DNA of 29,539 nucleotides from a bacterium (GTDB taxonomy: Bacteria; CG2-30-53-67; CG2-30-70-394), in NCBI GenBank assembly GCA_024278555.1, contig JAJRSX010000110.1, forward strand, positions 1 through 29,539, written 5' to 3'. The notes beneath the pieces were generated by a model. It searched no databases and was not told the origin of the DNA. It saw only the letters and a program-made list of their open reading frames with translations. Made by a program: the position numbers and the translations under genes. Every line of letters begins with the position of its first letter. Within the stretch, counting starts at the first letter, position 1. Below are positions 8,092 through 17,200 of this stretch, one piece after another.

Positions 8092-8657
8092 TATTGGATA
8101 CGGAAACCGATGTCGTCGCCGGCCAGCAGCGAGCCGCGCGAGGTCTGGAGGATCCCATCGGGGCCGGCGGAGACGACATAGACCGGGGTGGTCGATCCAG
8201 CGGAGAGGTTACCCACGTTGCACAGGTAGGCGTGATCCCACGGGTCCGCCTTGAACTCCGTCTGATAGGGGCCGTCCCATTTCACCTCGCCACTGGTGGA
8301 GTAGCTCGGGGCATTGGTGATGAGCTGGTCCTTCAACAGATCGGTAGTGCCGGTCCAGCCGGTCACCCCGCTCGCCACCGACGGCGCGGAGCCGTTCTCG
8401 GTCGTCAGATAGACAATGTCGTTGGTGCCGTCGGTCGTCGGCCACCGGCCGAGGTCCTTATAGAAGCTCGCCATGGCCGAGGCGATCTCCTTGCAGTCGC
8501 TCCGGGCCCGGGCGATCCGCGAGTCACGGATGTTCTTGACGATCGACGGGGTGGCGATCCCCGCGAGGACGGCGATCACCGCGATCACGATGATGATCTC
8601 GATGAGGGTGAAGCCGGCGGTCAGCGGTGTACGGCGGTGGGCATCGAATTTCTTCAT
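8091..8657 (-). CDS. Type IV prepilin-like protein, GspG-type
   Basis: The protein has 188 residues. A 15-residue basic leader (MKKFDAHRRTPLTAG) ends at a class III processing site G|FTLIE with Glu at mature position 5, followed by the hydrophobic helix IIIVIAVIAVLAGIATPS. The C-terminal part has WDGPY and KADPWDHAYLCN, the region that forms the calcium-binding loop in GspG pseudopilins, and ends in a beta strand with GPDGILQTS and DDIGFRI. Length is slightly above GspG (about 140). A strong AGGAG lies 7 bases before ATG, overlapping the previous stop, so it should be well translated. It is either the main pseudopilin or a pilus subunit; which of the two prepilins here is the major one cannot be told from sequence. 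Confidence 0.9.
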   Translation of the reverse strand: MKKFDAHRRTPLTAGFTLIEIIIVIAVIAVLAGIATPSIVKNIRDSRIARARSDCKEIASAMASFYKDLGRWPTTDGTNDIVYLTTENGSAPSVASGVTGWTGTTDLLKDQLITNAPSYSTSGEVKWDGPYQTEFKADPWDHAYLCNVGNLSAGSTTPVYVVSAGPDGILQTSRGSLLAGDDIGFRIQ

Positions 8658-8668
8658 CTCGCACTCCT

Positions 8669-8947
8669 TCAGCTACCTGCACTGGCCGCCACATGGGTCG
8701 TGTTGGCCACGGTTGTGGGGAATCCCCCGATGACTTGTTCCACGCCGGCGAGTCGGTCTGCGACGCGCTGCTGCTCCCCCTCCAGACCGGCCACCTGCGC
8801 CGTGGCACGCGCCACCCCCCATCCCATGACCACCACGGTCACCAGACTCGCCGCGAGCAAGAGGAGCCCGGTACGGAGGCGAACCGGCGGTGCCGGTGGG
8901 TGGGCGGAGACAAATGGGACATTCATGGCATCGATTGCGCTTGGCAC
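8669..8947 (-). CDS. Small bitopic membrane protein of the pilus operon
   Basis: The 92 residues run from a GTG start 6 bases after the HDOD gene; an in-frame ATG at 8926 is an alternative giving 85 residues. A Pro-rich cytoplasmic N-terminus (AHPPAPPVRLR) precedes one transmembrane helix (about 28-45, LLLLAASLVTVVVMGWGV). After it comes a short coiled-coil-like stretch (VAGLEGEQQRVADRLAGVEQ) and an Ala/Ser/Thr-rich end. This topology recalls minimal PilN/PilO-like assembly proteins, but no family is recognised. The stop overlaps the ribosome site of the next prepilin gene, so it is clearly embedded in the operon. Confidence 0.7.
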   Translation of the reverse strand: MPSAIDAMNVPFVSAHPPAPPVRLRTGLLLLAASLVTVVVMGWGVARATAQVAGLEGEQQRVADRLAGVEQVIGGFPTTVANTTHVAASAGS

Positions 8948-8953
8948 CTTTAC

Positions 8954-9793
8954 CTACATCGGTACCCCTTCTGTTTGACTCAAGCTTTTGTCGACCACCT
9001 CCCGGAGCCCCTCCAGGTCGACCGCGTCGTCGAAGAGGGCCAGGGCCGCGCTGCCGTCCCACCCCGCCGGCGGCGGCAGGGGGGCGAGGCCGCGCTCACC
9101 ACAGAGACCGTCGGCGAGGGTGACGCAGGCCGCCAGACGGGAGACCGGGGCCCCCTCCTCGGCCACCCGCTCGAGGCAATGGACCGCGCCGACCACCGCC
9201 ACGAGCGTCTCGGGCAGGGACCAGTGGAGGACCACCGCCGCCCCGGCATCGCCGTGGTCGAAGCCGAAGCGGGTCCGCTCCGCGGCCGCCAGGGCATCGA
9301 CATCCGACACGCCCTCCACCAGGGCGGTGTAACCGGCCTCGTCGGCGCGCAACAGGAGGACCATGCCGAGGTCGTGCAGCAGGCCGGCGGCCATGGCGTC
9401 CTCCACCGAGACCCTGCCGACGCTCTTGGCGATCGCCCCGGACGCCTGGGCGACCGCGTTGGCGTGGTCCCACAGGGCGCGGGTGAGGCCGGCGAACTCG
9501 CCGTAGACGCCGCGGGTGGAGAGCGCCACCACCAGGTTGCGCACCGCGTGGAAGCCGAGGGTCATCACCGCCGCCTCAACACTCCCGACCTGGCCGCGGC
9601 GGCCGTAGAAGGGGGAGTTGGCGACCCGCAGGAGCTGCGCCACCAGGGTGGGATCGCGGGCGATCACCGCGGCGATCTGCTCGGCCCCCGCCATCGGGTC
9701 GGCCATCGCCGCCATCAACTCGGTGACCACCGGCGGTGCCGAGGGGATGTCACAGCTTCCGGCGATCAGGGTGTCCAGGGTTGGGGTGCTCAC
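8954..9793 (-). CDS. HDOD-domain signalling protein
   Basis: The 279-residue protein starts at GTG with GAGGAGATT well placed upstream. The HDOD domain spans about residues 10-200. It shows IPSAPPVVTELMAAMADP near the start, IARDPTLVAQLLRVANSPFY, a central WDHANAVAQASGAIAK helix, GLLHDLGMVLL, and FGFDHGDAGAAVVLHWSLPE followed by a late His in AVHCLE. HDOD proteins are relatives of HD phosphohydrolases that usually lack complete catalytic residues and act in signalling, chemotaxis or c-di-GMP networks. Here some His/Asp pairs (HDLG) remain, so catalysis is neither shown nor excluded. It lies between the first prepilin and the small membrane protein, an unusual place for such a regulator. A link to control of the pilus machine is inferred from position. 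Confidence 0.9.
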   Translation of the reverse strand: MSTPTLDTLIAGSCDIPSAPPVVTELMAAMADPMAGAEQIAAVIARDPTLVAQLLRVANSPFYGRRGQVGSVEAAVMTLGFHAVRNLVVALSTRGVYGEFAGLTRALWDHANAVAQASGAIAKSVGRVSVEDAMAAGLLHDLGMVLLLRADEAGYTALVEGVSDVDALAAAERTRFGFDHGDAGAAVVLHWSLPETLVAVVGAVHCLERVAEEGAPVSRLAACVTLADGLCGERGLAPLPPPAGWDGSAALALFDDAVDLEGLREVVDKSLSQTEGVPM

Positions 9794-9831
9794 AGTCTCA
9801 ATCTCCTCAGGGGGTTGTCGTCCAGGTTTGA

Positions 9832-10701
9832 TCAGTCGTCGTGGTGGCCGCCGTCGCCGTCGTCGCCGCCACCGCCGCCGCCACCGCCGCCACCGCCGCC
9901 ACCGCCGCTGCCCGGCAGGTAGATCGCCGCGGTCGGCGACTGGGTGGTGGTCACCACCTCGCGGCCGGAGTAGTCGCCATCGGAGCCTCCGTCGCGTCCC
10001 ACGACCCGGATCGCGTGGACGCCGATGGGGAGGTCGCTCCCGGTGGGGGTGCGGAAGGCGTGGTCGGACCAGGTGAGCTCCACCGACGCCTCGTTGCCGC
10101 CGTTGGAATAATAGGCGTAGACCCGGGCGGTGTTGTCGTCGAGGGTGACCGCGTGGCCGGGGTCCAGGGCGCTGTCCGCCTCCACCACCACCGAGTAGGG
10201 GCGGTGGGTGGGGATCGCCGTCTCCGGCAGGGTGATGTCGTCGCTGGTTCCGCTGGTGCCGTCGCGACCGGGGCTGGTGAGCTGGCCGGTGGAGGCGTTG
10301 TAGATATAGTTGTGGCCCCAGGCGTCGGTGAGCCAGCTCCCGTCGGCGAAGCCGCCCACCAGGTACGGCCCCTCCCACCCCATGCCGACACCGCCGAGGA
10401 GGAGTCCGTAACCGGGCTGGCTCCCCTGCTGCACCAGGTCGGTGATCGAGGCGGGGAGCTGCCCCATGTCTGCGAGATAGCCGTCGTCGCCGCGGTCCGG
10501 GGTGCCGACCATCGCCCGGTAGAGGGCCTGCATCTCCTCTCGGGTCGCGGCCGCCCGGCGGTGGTCCATCTGGCTCACCACGCTCGGCACCATGGTACCG
10601 GCGAGGATCGAGATCACCGCGATCACCACGATGATCTCGATCAAGGTAAAGCCGGCGGGGCCCCCGGCACCGTGTCTCCCCTGGAGATGGACAAGGTTCA
10701 T
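9832..10701 (-). CDS. GspG-like prepilin with extra C-terminal domain and Gly14-Asp/His tail
   Basis: The ATG at 10701 is preferred over an upstream GTG (10719) because GAAGGGG lies 3 bases before it; this gives 289 residues. A 17-residue leader ends in G|FTLIE with Glu5, followed by IIVVIAVISILAGTMVPS. The first half is GspG-like (WEGPYLVGG, TDAWGHNYIYN, SPGRDGTSGTSDDITLP). Unlike ordinary GspG it continues for about 130 residues as a predicted beta-rich domain (YSVVVEADSAL ... VELTWSDHAF ... GVHAIRVVGRDGG). It then ends in LPGS, fourteen glycines and DDGDGGHHDD. It is the first gene of the pilus operon. The surface-exposed C-terminus suggests an adhesive or metal-binding subunit; this is inference. 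Confidence 0.88.
   Translation of the reverse strand: MNLVHLQGRHGAGGPAGFTLIEIIVVIAVISILAGTMVPSVVSQMDHRRAAATREEMQALYRAMVGTPDRGDDGYLADMGQLPASITDLVQQGSQPGYGLLLGGVGMGWEGPYLVGGFADGSWLTDAWGHNYIYNASTGQLTSPGRDGTSGTSDDITLPETAIPTHRPYSVVVEADSALDPGHAVTLDDNTARVYAYYSNGGNEASVELTWSDHAFRTPTGSDLPIGVHAIRVVGRDGGSDGDYSGREVVTTTQSPTAAIYLPGSGGGGGGGGGGGGGGDDGDGGHHDD
9865..9906 (-). repeat. Glycine codon tract built from 9-bp units
   Basis: Fourteen consecutive glycine codons are arranged mainly as repeats of GGT GGC GGC (read on the minus strand). The tract encodes the flexible linker before the Asp/His tail of the prepilin. Slippage by multiples of 3 or 9 would change linker length without a frameshift. Confidence 0.85.
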
Positions 10702-10792
10702 GACCCCTTCAATCGGCACGGCCGGGGCAGGTCATGACGTCGCCCGTTGGGCCAGGAGGTACCGACAACCTGTTCGCTCCGTTCCACACCTA

Positions 10793-10808
10793 GGTGATTA
10801 ACATCACA
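10793..10808. promoter_or_regulatory. CRP/FNR-family-like palindrome upstream of the pilus operon
   Basis: GGTGA-N6-TCACA differs at one position from the CRP/Vfr consensus TGTGA-N6-TCACA, and its core GTGAT-TAAC-ATCAC is a perfect palindrome. Its centre is 100 bp upstream of the prepilin ATG, a distance that suits activation from a site about 60 bp before a transcription start. No convincing -10/-35 was found between it and the gene. It overlaps a second palindrome, CACCTAGGTG (10787-10796). Confidence 0.5.
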
Positions 10809-10846
10809 ACTCCACGGCACCGGCTGGCCGATCCGTTCGACGCCGA

Positions 10847-11098
10847 TCAGGCAAACAGGTCGAGGAGGTGGGGCTCCTCTTCGCCGGCAGGAGGGTTGCG
10901 GCGACGGCGCTCCCGGTGGCGGTCCTCGGACCCCCTCTTGTCTTCCGGCCGCGCCCCCTTGCCCGGCTCGGCCACCGGCGACGCGGCGACCGCCTCGACC
11001 GCCTCCACCCCGGCCGCCCCGGCCACCGAGGTAGCAGTACCGTGCGACTGGGTCGCCGCCGGGGCCGCCTGGGGTGTGGGTGGGATCGCCTGCAACAT
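10847..11098 (-). CDS. Small hypothetical protein, charged C-terminus
   Basis: The 83-residue ORF is preceded by CAGGAGAGACG, a good ribosome site 6 bases before ATG. The N-terminal half is Ala/Pro/Val-rich and likely disordered (PPTPQAAPAATQSHG). The second half is strongly charged (PEDKRGSEDRHRERRRR) and ends in GEEEPHLLDLFA, a short acidic-amphipathic tail that looks like an interaction motif. No signal, membrane segment or known family is seen. It diverges from the flavoprotein fusion (about 195 bp apart) and lies upstream of the pilus operon in the same direction. Third-position GC is high, as in neighbouring genes, which supports coding. Opposite-strand frames here lack a start with a ribosome site. 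Confidence 0.55.
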   Translation of the reverse strand: MLQAIPPTPQAAPAATQSHGTATSVAGAAGVEAVEAVAASPVAEPGKGARPEDKRGSEDRHRERRRRNPPAGEEEPHLLDLFA

Positions 11099-11219
11099 CG
11101 TCTCTCCTGCCGGGCCAACCGGACCGGCCTCCTCTCCCCTTCGGCAGGAGCGAAAAACGGTGTTAGCCGGTCAGGCCCACTGGACCGCGTATTGCTAAGA
11201 AAGGAGCTGTACATTGCCG

Positions 11220-11235
11220 ATGCACGGGGGTGCAT
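11220..11235. promoter_or_regulatory. Perfect inverted repeat upstream of the flavoprotein fusion
   Basis: ATGCAC-GGGG-GTGCAT lies 59 bp before the fusion ATG. Six-base perfect arms around a 4-base centre would suit either a dimeric repressor or a small mRNA hairpin. No recognisable FadR or PsrA consensus matches. Confidence 0.45.
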
Positions 11236-11293
11236 AGCGCGTCTCCGGGATAGGCAGTCTTCGGATGACACGCGAACCGAGAGGAGCTCGACC

Positions 11294-14200
11294 ATGGCGC
11301 TGACGACCGAGGTGGTGATCATCGGGGCGGGGCCCGCGGGGGTGGCGGCGGCGGCGACCCTGGCGCGGGCGGGGGTGGAGGTGGTGGTCCTCGAGGGGGG
11401 ACGCCACCCGGGGGCGGAGAACTGGTCCGGCGCCGTCTACTTTTGTGAGAACCTGGCGGCCGACGACTGTTTCGGCGCCGACATTCTCGACCGCGCGCCG
11501 GTGGAGCGGCCGCTCTTTCGCCGCGGCCTCCTGATGACCGACGGCGTCGGCCTCACCGGGATGGCGCCGGAGGGGAGCGACCTCTTCCGCCACTGCGTCA
11601 CCGTCCAGAGGCCGCTCTTCGACCGCTACCTCGCCGAGCAGGCCGAGGGGCTCGGCGCCACCGTCCTCTCCGGCTGCCACGCCACCGCCCTGTTGCGCGA
11701 AGGGGGCAGGGTGGTCGGGGTGATGACCGACCAGGGGCCGGTCTACGGCGAGTGCTGCTTCCTCGCCGAGGGCGACGCCTCCCACCTGGTGACCCGCGAG
11801 GGGTACGAGGAGGTGGAGACGCCCCACTTCGCCCAGGGGGTGAAGGCGGTCCTGCGCCTGGACGCGGCGGAGATCGAGCGCCGCTTTCACCTCGCCCCGA
11901 ACCAGGGGGCGGCCTACGAGATCCTCCTGCGCAACCCGATCCTCGGCGGCCGCACCGCACGCCTCAACGCCGGCTGCTTCCTCTACACCAACCGCGACTC
12001 CCTGGCCCTGGGCTATGTCCTGCCGCTGGAGGCGGCGGGCGAGCAGTGGCGCGGTAACCACCACCAGCTCCTCGAACACATCCGCGCCCTGCCGGCCCTC
12101 GCCCCGTGGCTAGAGGGGAGCGAGCTCGCCGGCTTCGGCGCCAAGCTGATCCGCATCGGCGGGGTGGCCGAGAGCCCGCGCCTGGTGGACGACGGTCTGG
12201 CCATCGGCGGCGCCGCCACCGGCATCGGCGTCGACTTCCCCTGTCCCAACTTCACCGGCCCGGCCACCTTCATGGGGCTGACCTTCGCCCGCGCGGTGAT
12301 CGCCGCCCGCACCGCCGGCGAGGAGCTCGACACGGCGATACTCGAGCGCCGCTACGCCGAGCCGGTGCGCGCCTCCTCCTACGGCCGCGACGCTCGCTGG
12401 CTCACCCGCTGGCCCGGCTTCATCGAGGCCAACCGCACCTTCTTCTCCACCCCCATCGACTGGACCCTGCGCGGCGGTGCGCTCCTCGCCGAGCGCAACC
12501 TCCCCCTGAGCCAACGCCTGTGGGGGCTCGGCCGCTGCTTCGAGGAGCTGGCGGCGCCGAAGCGGATGGCGCGGGTGGTGGGGGAGCAGATCGACGCGGC
12601 CCGCGCCCTGCACCTCGGCCGCGCCGTACTCCGCGGCCCCGCCTGGCACCACCCCCTGCGGTGGCTGACCAACCTCCTGCCCGGCAGCGATGAGGAGGTC
12701 CCCGGCCAGGTCGTCTACCACCCCGCCGGCGTCGACGGGCCGCCGCCGGCGGGCGGTCGCCGCGGCCGGCGGCTCGCCGGCATCATGGCCGCCCTGGCGC
12801 GCCTCTACACCAACGACCAAGAGCCGTTGGAGCGCAAGCTCCCGGCGGCGGCAGGCGCGCTCTTCGACCACCTCTCGCTCCTCGACCTCCTCCTCCTCGC
12901 CGTCGCCCCGGTCGCGGCGTGGGGGATCGCGGTGGCGCGGCTCGCCTCCGACGGGGTGCGCTACAAGCTCCTCCACGTCGACCTCGACACCCTGTGGGGC
13001 GACCCGGCGAGCCGCCTCAAGCGGGGGCGCGAGAGCGCGCTCACCGTCGACCCGGCCACCGCCCCCGAGACCACCGGCTGGCCGGAGAAGATGGCGACCC
13101 TCGACCACGACCCAACCACCGCCCACATGCGCCTCTTCTGGCCGCCGGTGGGCGACACCGAGGCCGGCGAGCGGTTCCTCGACGCGCCGGTGTGGCGCCT
13201 CTGCCCGGTGCGGGTCTACGAGCGCGAGGCCACCTGGGTGGGCCAACCGCGGGTGGCGGTGAGCTCTGAGAACTGCCTCAAGTGCGAGTCGTGCTGGCGC
13301 GCCGACTCTACTGTCGACTGGTCGCGCACCCGCCACCACGTCACCTATCCCATCCTCGGCGAGGTGGCGGCCCGCTGGGCCCGGGAGCGCACCCCAACGC
13401 CGCCGCGGCCCCTCCACCCGCCGCGGCCTCACAACCGGCCGGCGCCCGCCTGGATCGGCGCCCTCGGCGAGGGGGTCGGGCCGCAGGTGCGCGACCGCCT
13501 CACCGCCGTACGCCTCGCCTGCAACGCCTACCACCAGCGGCTGGAGCAGACCCCACGGGTGGTCGACGGCCCCGCCCTGGCCGCCCTGGGTGAGGCGGTG
13601 GAGCGGGTGGCCCGCGCCTGGGAGGAGGTGGAGCACCCCCTCGCCCACACCGCCGCCGGGCCATGGCTCGCCCGCGGCCGCGACTGGGTCGAGCTCGCCG
13701 CCCACCACCTCGAAGGCCGCCACCTCTTCTGGGCGGAGAGCGACCTCGACTGCCTCTGCGAACACCACCTCGCCCCGGCGCTGACCGCCCTCCCCGGCCG
13801 CCGCCGGCCGCCCCTGCCGCCCCCCTCCCCCTTCCCCGGCGACCTCGACCCGCCGGAGTCGGTGGCCGCCCTGCGCGCCTCCCTCGACCTCGCCACCCGC
13901 AAGGGGCTGGAGGCAGGCGAGACGGAGGCGTCCGCCTGGGTAACGGCGCAGGCGGCGCCCCTGGCCGCGGCCACCCCGGAGGAGGTCGTCCACACGGTCG
14001 CCGCCCTGGAGCCCGGCCTCGCCTGGGCGATCGCCTCCCACCACCTCGCCGTGGCCCTGTGGGGTGACGCACCCACCCCGTGGCCGGCGGGGAGCTGGCT
14101 CACCATCGCCGGTGAGGCGGAGACGGAGCTGGCGATCGACGGCGACACCGCGACCCTGACGGTCCACGGTCGCGGCGTCGCCACCGCCCTGGCCACCTGG

Positions 14201-17200
14201 GTGGTGGTCACAACCGAGAGGGGGGTGGCCTGCTTCCCCCTCGCCAACGCCGAGGTGGTGCCGACGGCGACGGTGGGGGTACGCGCCGCCCGCCTCGCCG
14301 AGGTCCGCCTCCCCCCGACTCTGTTGTCCGGCGAGCGGCTCTACCGCGACCGGGGCGACCCCCACAGCGGGGCGCGATGCGCCGCCATCGCCTGCGCCTT
14401 CGCCGCCGGCTTCGGCGGCTACCTGACCGCCCGGGCGCGGGAGTACGCCGCCGGCCGGGTCCAGTTCGGCGACGCCTTCCGCGACCGCGAGGGGCGCACC
14501 GGGGTCGACAAGTTCGGCGCGGTGAAGGGGCTGATCGCCGACTGCGACGGCCGCCTCGCGGCCCTCGGGGCGCTGGCCCGCGCCAACGGCGAGGGCGCGA
14601 TCGACCCGGCGGCGGCCCTCGCCTACGCGGTGGAGTCGCTCACCCCAAACCGCGGCGCCTTCGCCTACAACGCCGGCCAGGCCTTCGGCGGCACCGCCTA
14701 CTCGGAGGACGACCTGCTGGCCAAGTACTACCGCGACGCCGCCACCCTGCGCCTCCTCTGGGAGGGGGTGCGGCCCACCCCGGATCCCACCCCACCTCTC
14801 CTGCCGCCGGAGCTGGACGACCCAGCCTACGCCGCCGCCCGCACCCGCTGGGACTCCCTGGCGTCGCGCGTCCACCCCTTCCTCGCCGACTCCCCCGGCG
14901 ACTCCGCCTCCCTCCTCGCCGGCTACACCACCGCCGCCGCGGCCCTGCTCCTCGAGTGGCGGCTGCATCTGCTGGCAGGCGTCGACTCCCTCCACCGGGA
15001 GGCGGTGGAGTGGCACCTACGGTGCGGCGAGGCGGCCCTGGCCGCCCTGCGCGAGGAGAGCCCCGACCTCAGCGGCGCGCCGCACCTCTTGCGCGCCCCG
15101 TTCACCGAGGTGGAGGCGGTGACCCCCTTCGCGGAGCTGATGGCCCGGGACGCCACCTACGCCTCCGCCGACTTCCTCACCCGCCCGGCGGACGACCTGC
15201 CCCTCCTCACCCCGGAGGCGGTGTGGTGCGACGAGACCCGGCGCGGCCGGTGGGAGACCATCCACACGGCGCTCGCCGACCTCCTCGCCGGCCACCCGGG
15301 CGACTACGCCCGCACCCTCGACGCGAGCCACCACCTCCCGGATGAGGACGTGGCGTGGTTCGCGGCGCGCGACTGGTACGCCACCATCGTCCCGGAGGCC
15401 CTCGGCGGGCTGGGGTGGAAGAAGGCGGACTACGCCCTGCTGAACTGGCAGGTGATGACCGAGGTCGACCCGTCGGTCTCCCTGCTGATCATGGCCAACA
15501 CCTCCATCGGCACCACCCCGGTGCTCCTGGGGCTGGAGCGGGAGCTCCCCGCGGCGGAGGGGGAGCTGAGCCAGGCGGCGAGCGAGCCGGCACGCCTCGC
15601 CGAGCTCGGCGATTCCCTCGCCCACCTCGTCGACGCCCTCGCCCACCCGGACCCGGCGAAGCTGACCCGCGACACCAAGGCGCTGGTCGCCCTGGTGGAC
15701 GAGCGGCTGCGCCACACGAAGGTGTTGAAGTACCTCGCCGGTGACCTCCTCATGGCCTTCTACGGCGGCGCCCAGGCAGGGAGGCGGCGCGACCTCGCCG
15801 GCTTCGCCGCCGGCCTCAAGCAGGCGCAGGCCCTCCTGCCCCCGCTGGCCGGGCGGATCGACGCGGCCCTCGCCGAGATCGACCTCCAGCGCGCTGCCCA
15901 CCTCCGCTACCTCCAGGGGCTCGCCTGCGGCCGCGTCGCCTGCTTCGCCCTCACCGAGCCCACCGCCGGCTCCGACTCCGGCGGCGTCACCACCCACGCC
16001 ACGATGGTGGAGTACGAGGTCCACGAGGAGGAGGACGGCCGCCTCTGGTTCGAGGTCGACGGGCAGCGGCGCAACCTCGCCGACGCCGCGCGGCTGCGCT
16101 TCGAGGACCACACGGTCCTCTACGAATACCGCCCGGGCCGGGTCGCCCCCCTGGAGCTCACCCACCCGGCCGACAGCGGCCCGGCGACCCCGCGGCGCTA
16201 CGACCACGATGGCACGCCGGTGGAGCTCTTCGACTGCGCGGCGGTGCGGAGGCGTGACGACGGCACCCCCTTCGTCCGCTTTTTTGAGGTGACCGGCGCC
16301 AAGATGTGGATCACCAACGGCCGCGTCGCCCACCAGATGGCCCTCTACTGCAAAACCGAGGCGGGGGTGAGCGGCCTGATGGTCGACCGCTTCGCCGAGG
16401 GGCTGGTGGTCGGCAGCGACGAGTCGAAGCTCGGCCAGTGCGCCTCGCCCACCAACGAGCTCTCCCTCAACCGGGTGCGGGTGCCGGCGGAGAACCTCAT
16501 CGGCTTCGCCGGCCACGGCCAGGTGAACGCCCTGGAGACCCTGAATGCCGGCCGCATGGGGCTGGCGGTGGCCTCCGCGGCGATGACCGCCCACCTCACC
16601 CGCTGGCTGGAGCGGTGGCTCGCCGGCCACCCGGACCGCCGCACCACCGCCGCGACCCGCTGCCTCGAACGGATGGCGGCGGAGGCGATCTGTAGCGAGT
16701 CGGTGGCCTTCTTCTGCATGGGGCTCTTCGACCACCACGGGGTGAAGAGCGCCCGCATGGAGTCGGCGGTGGCGAAGTTCTTCTGCTCCGAGTCGCTCCA
16801 CCGCGCCATCGACTTCGCCGAGCGCGCCCTGGGGGTCGACTCGGCGACCACCGCCTGGCCGGTGGAGAAGATGCGCCGCGACGCCCGGGTCCTGAACATC
16901 TACGAGGGGACCAACGAGGTGCAGCGCTTCCTGATCATCAAGGAGCTCACCCAGCTCGCCCGCGCCGGCAAGCTCGGCGAGGTGGCGCTGCCCGACGGCG
17001 CCGCATGGGGGCTGTGGGGGGAGGACCGCGCCACCCTCGCCGCGGCGCTCACCCGCGCGGTCGAGGCGGTGGGCGACGCCCTGTGGAACGACGGCGACCT
17101 GCAGCCGTGGTCCTTCGTGGCGGTGGAGATGGCCGCCAACCTCCTGGTCCGCTACGGACTCCTGCACCGCCTCGACCAGTGTCTCGCTGCCTCCGGTGCC

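Noticed and set aside
11201-11237. Possible leader peptide (AAGGAG, then TTG or ATG, stop TAG) before the fusion gene
   Set aside because: It is only five to seven codons long, with a non-ATG start at the good spacing and no attenuator-like stems or biased codons.
10868-11293. Upstream extension of the fusion reading frame
   Set aside because: The added residues are Arg-rich without domain similarity. ATG 11294 has a proper ribosome site and is followed at once by the FAD-binding strand-turn-helix.
12110-15016. A 968-codon open frame antisense to the flavoprotein fusion
   Set aside because: It mirrors the high-GC codon pattern of the sense gene, has low-complexity Gly/Val/Glu-rich content and no recognisable domain. 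The sense frame has clear ETF-QO and ACAD motifs.
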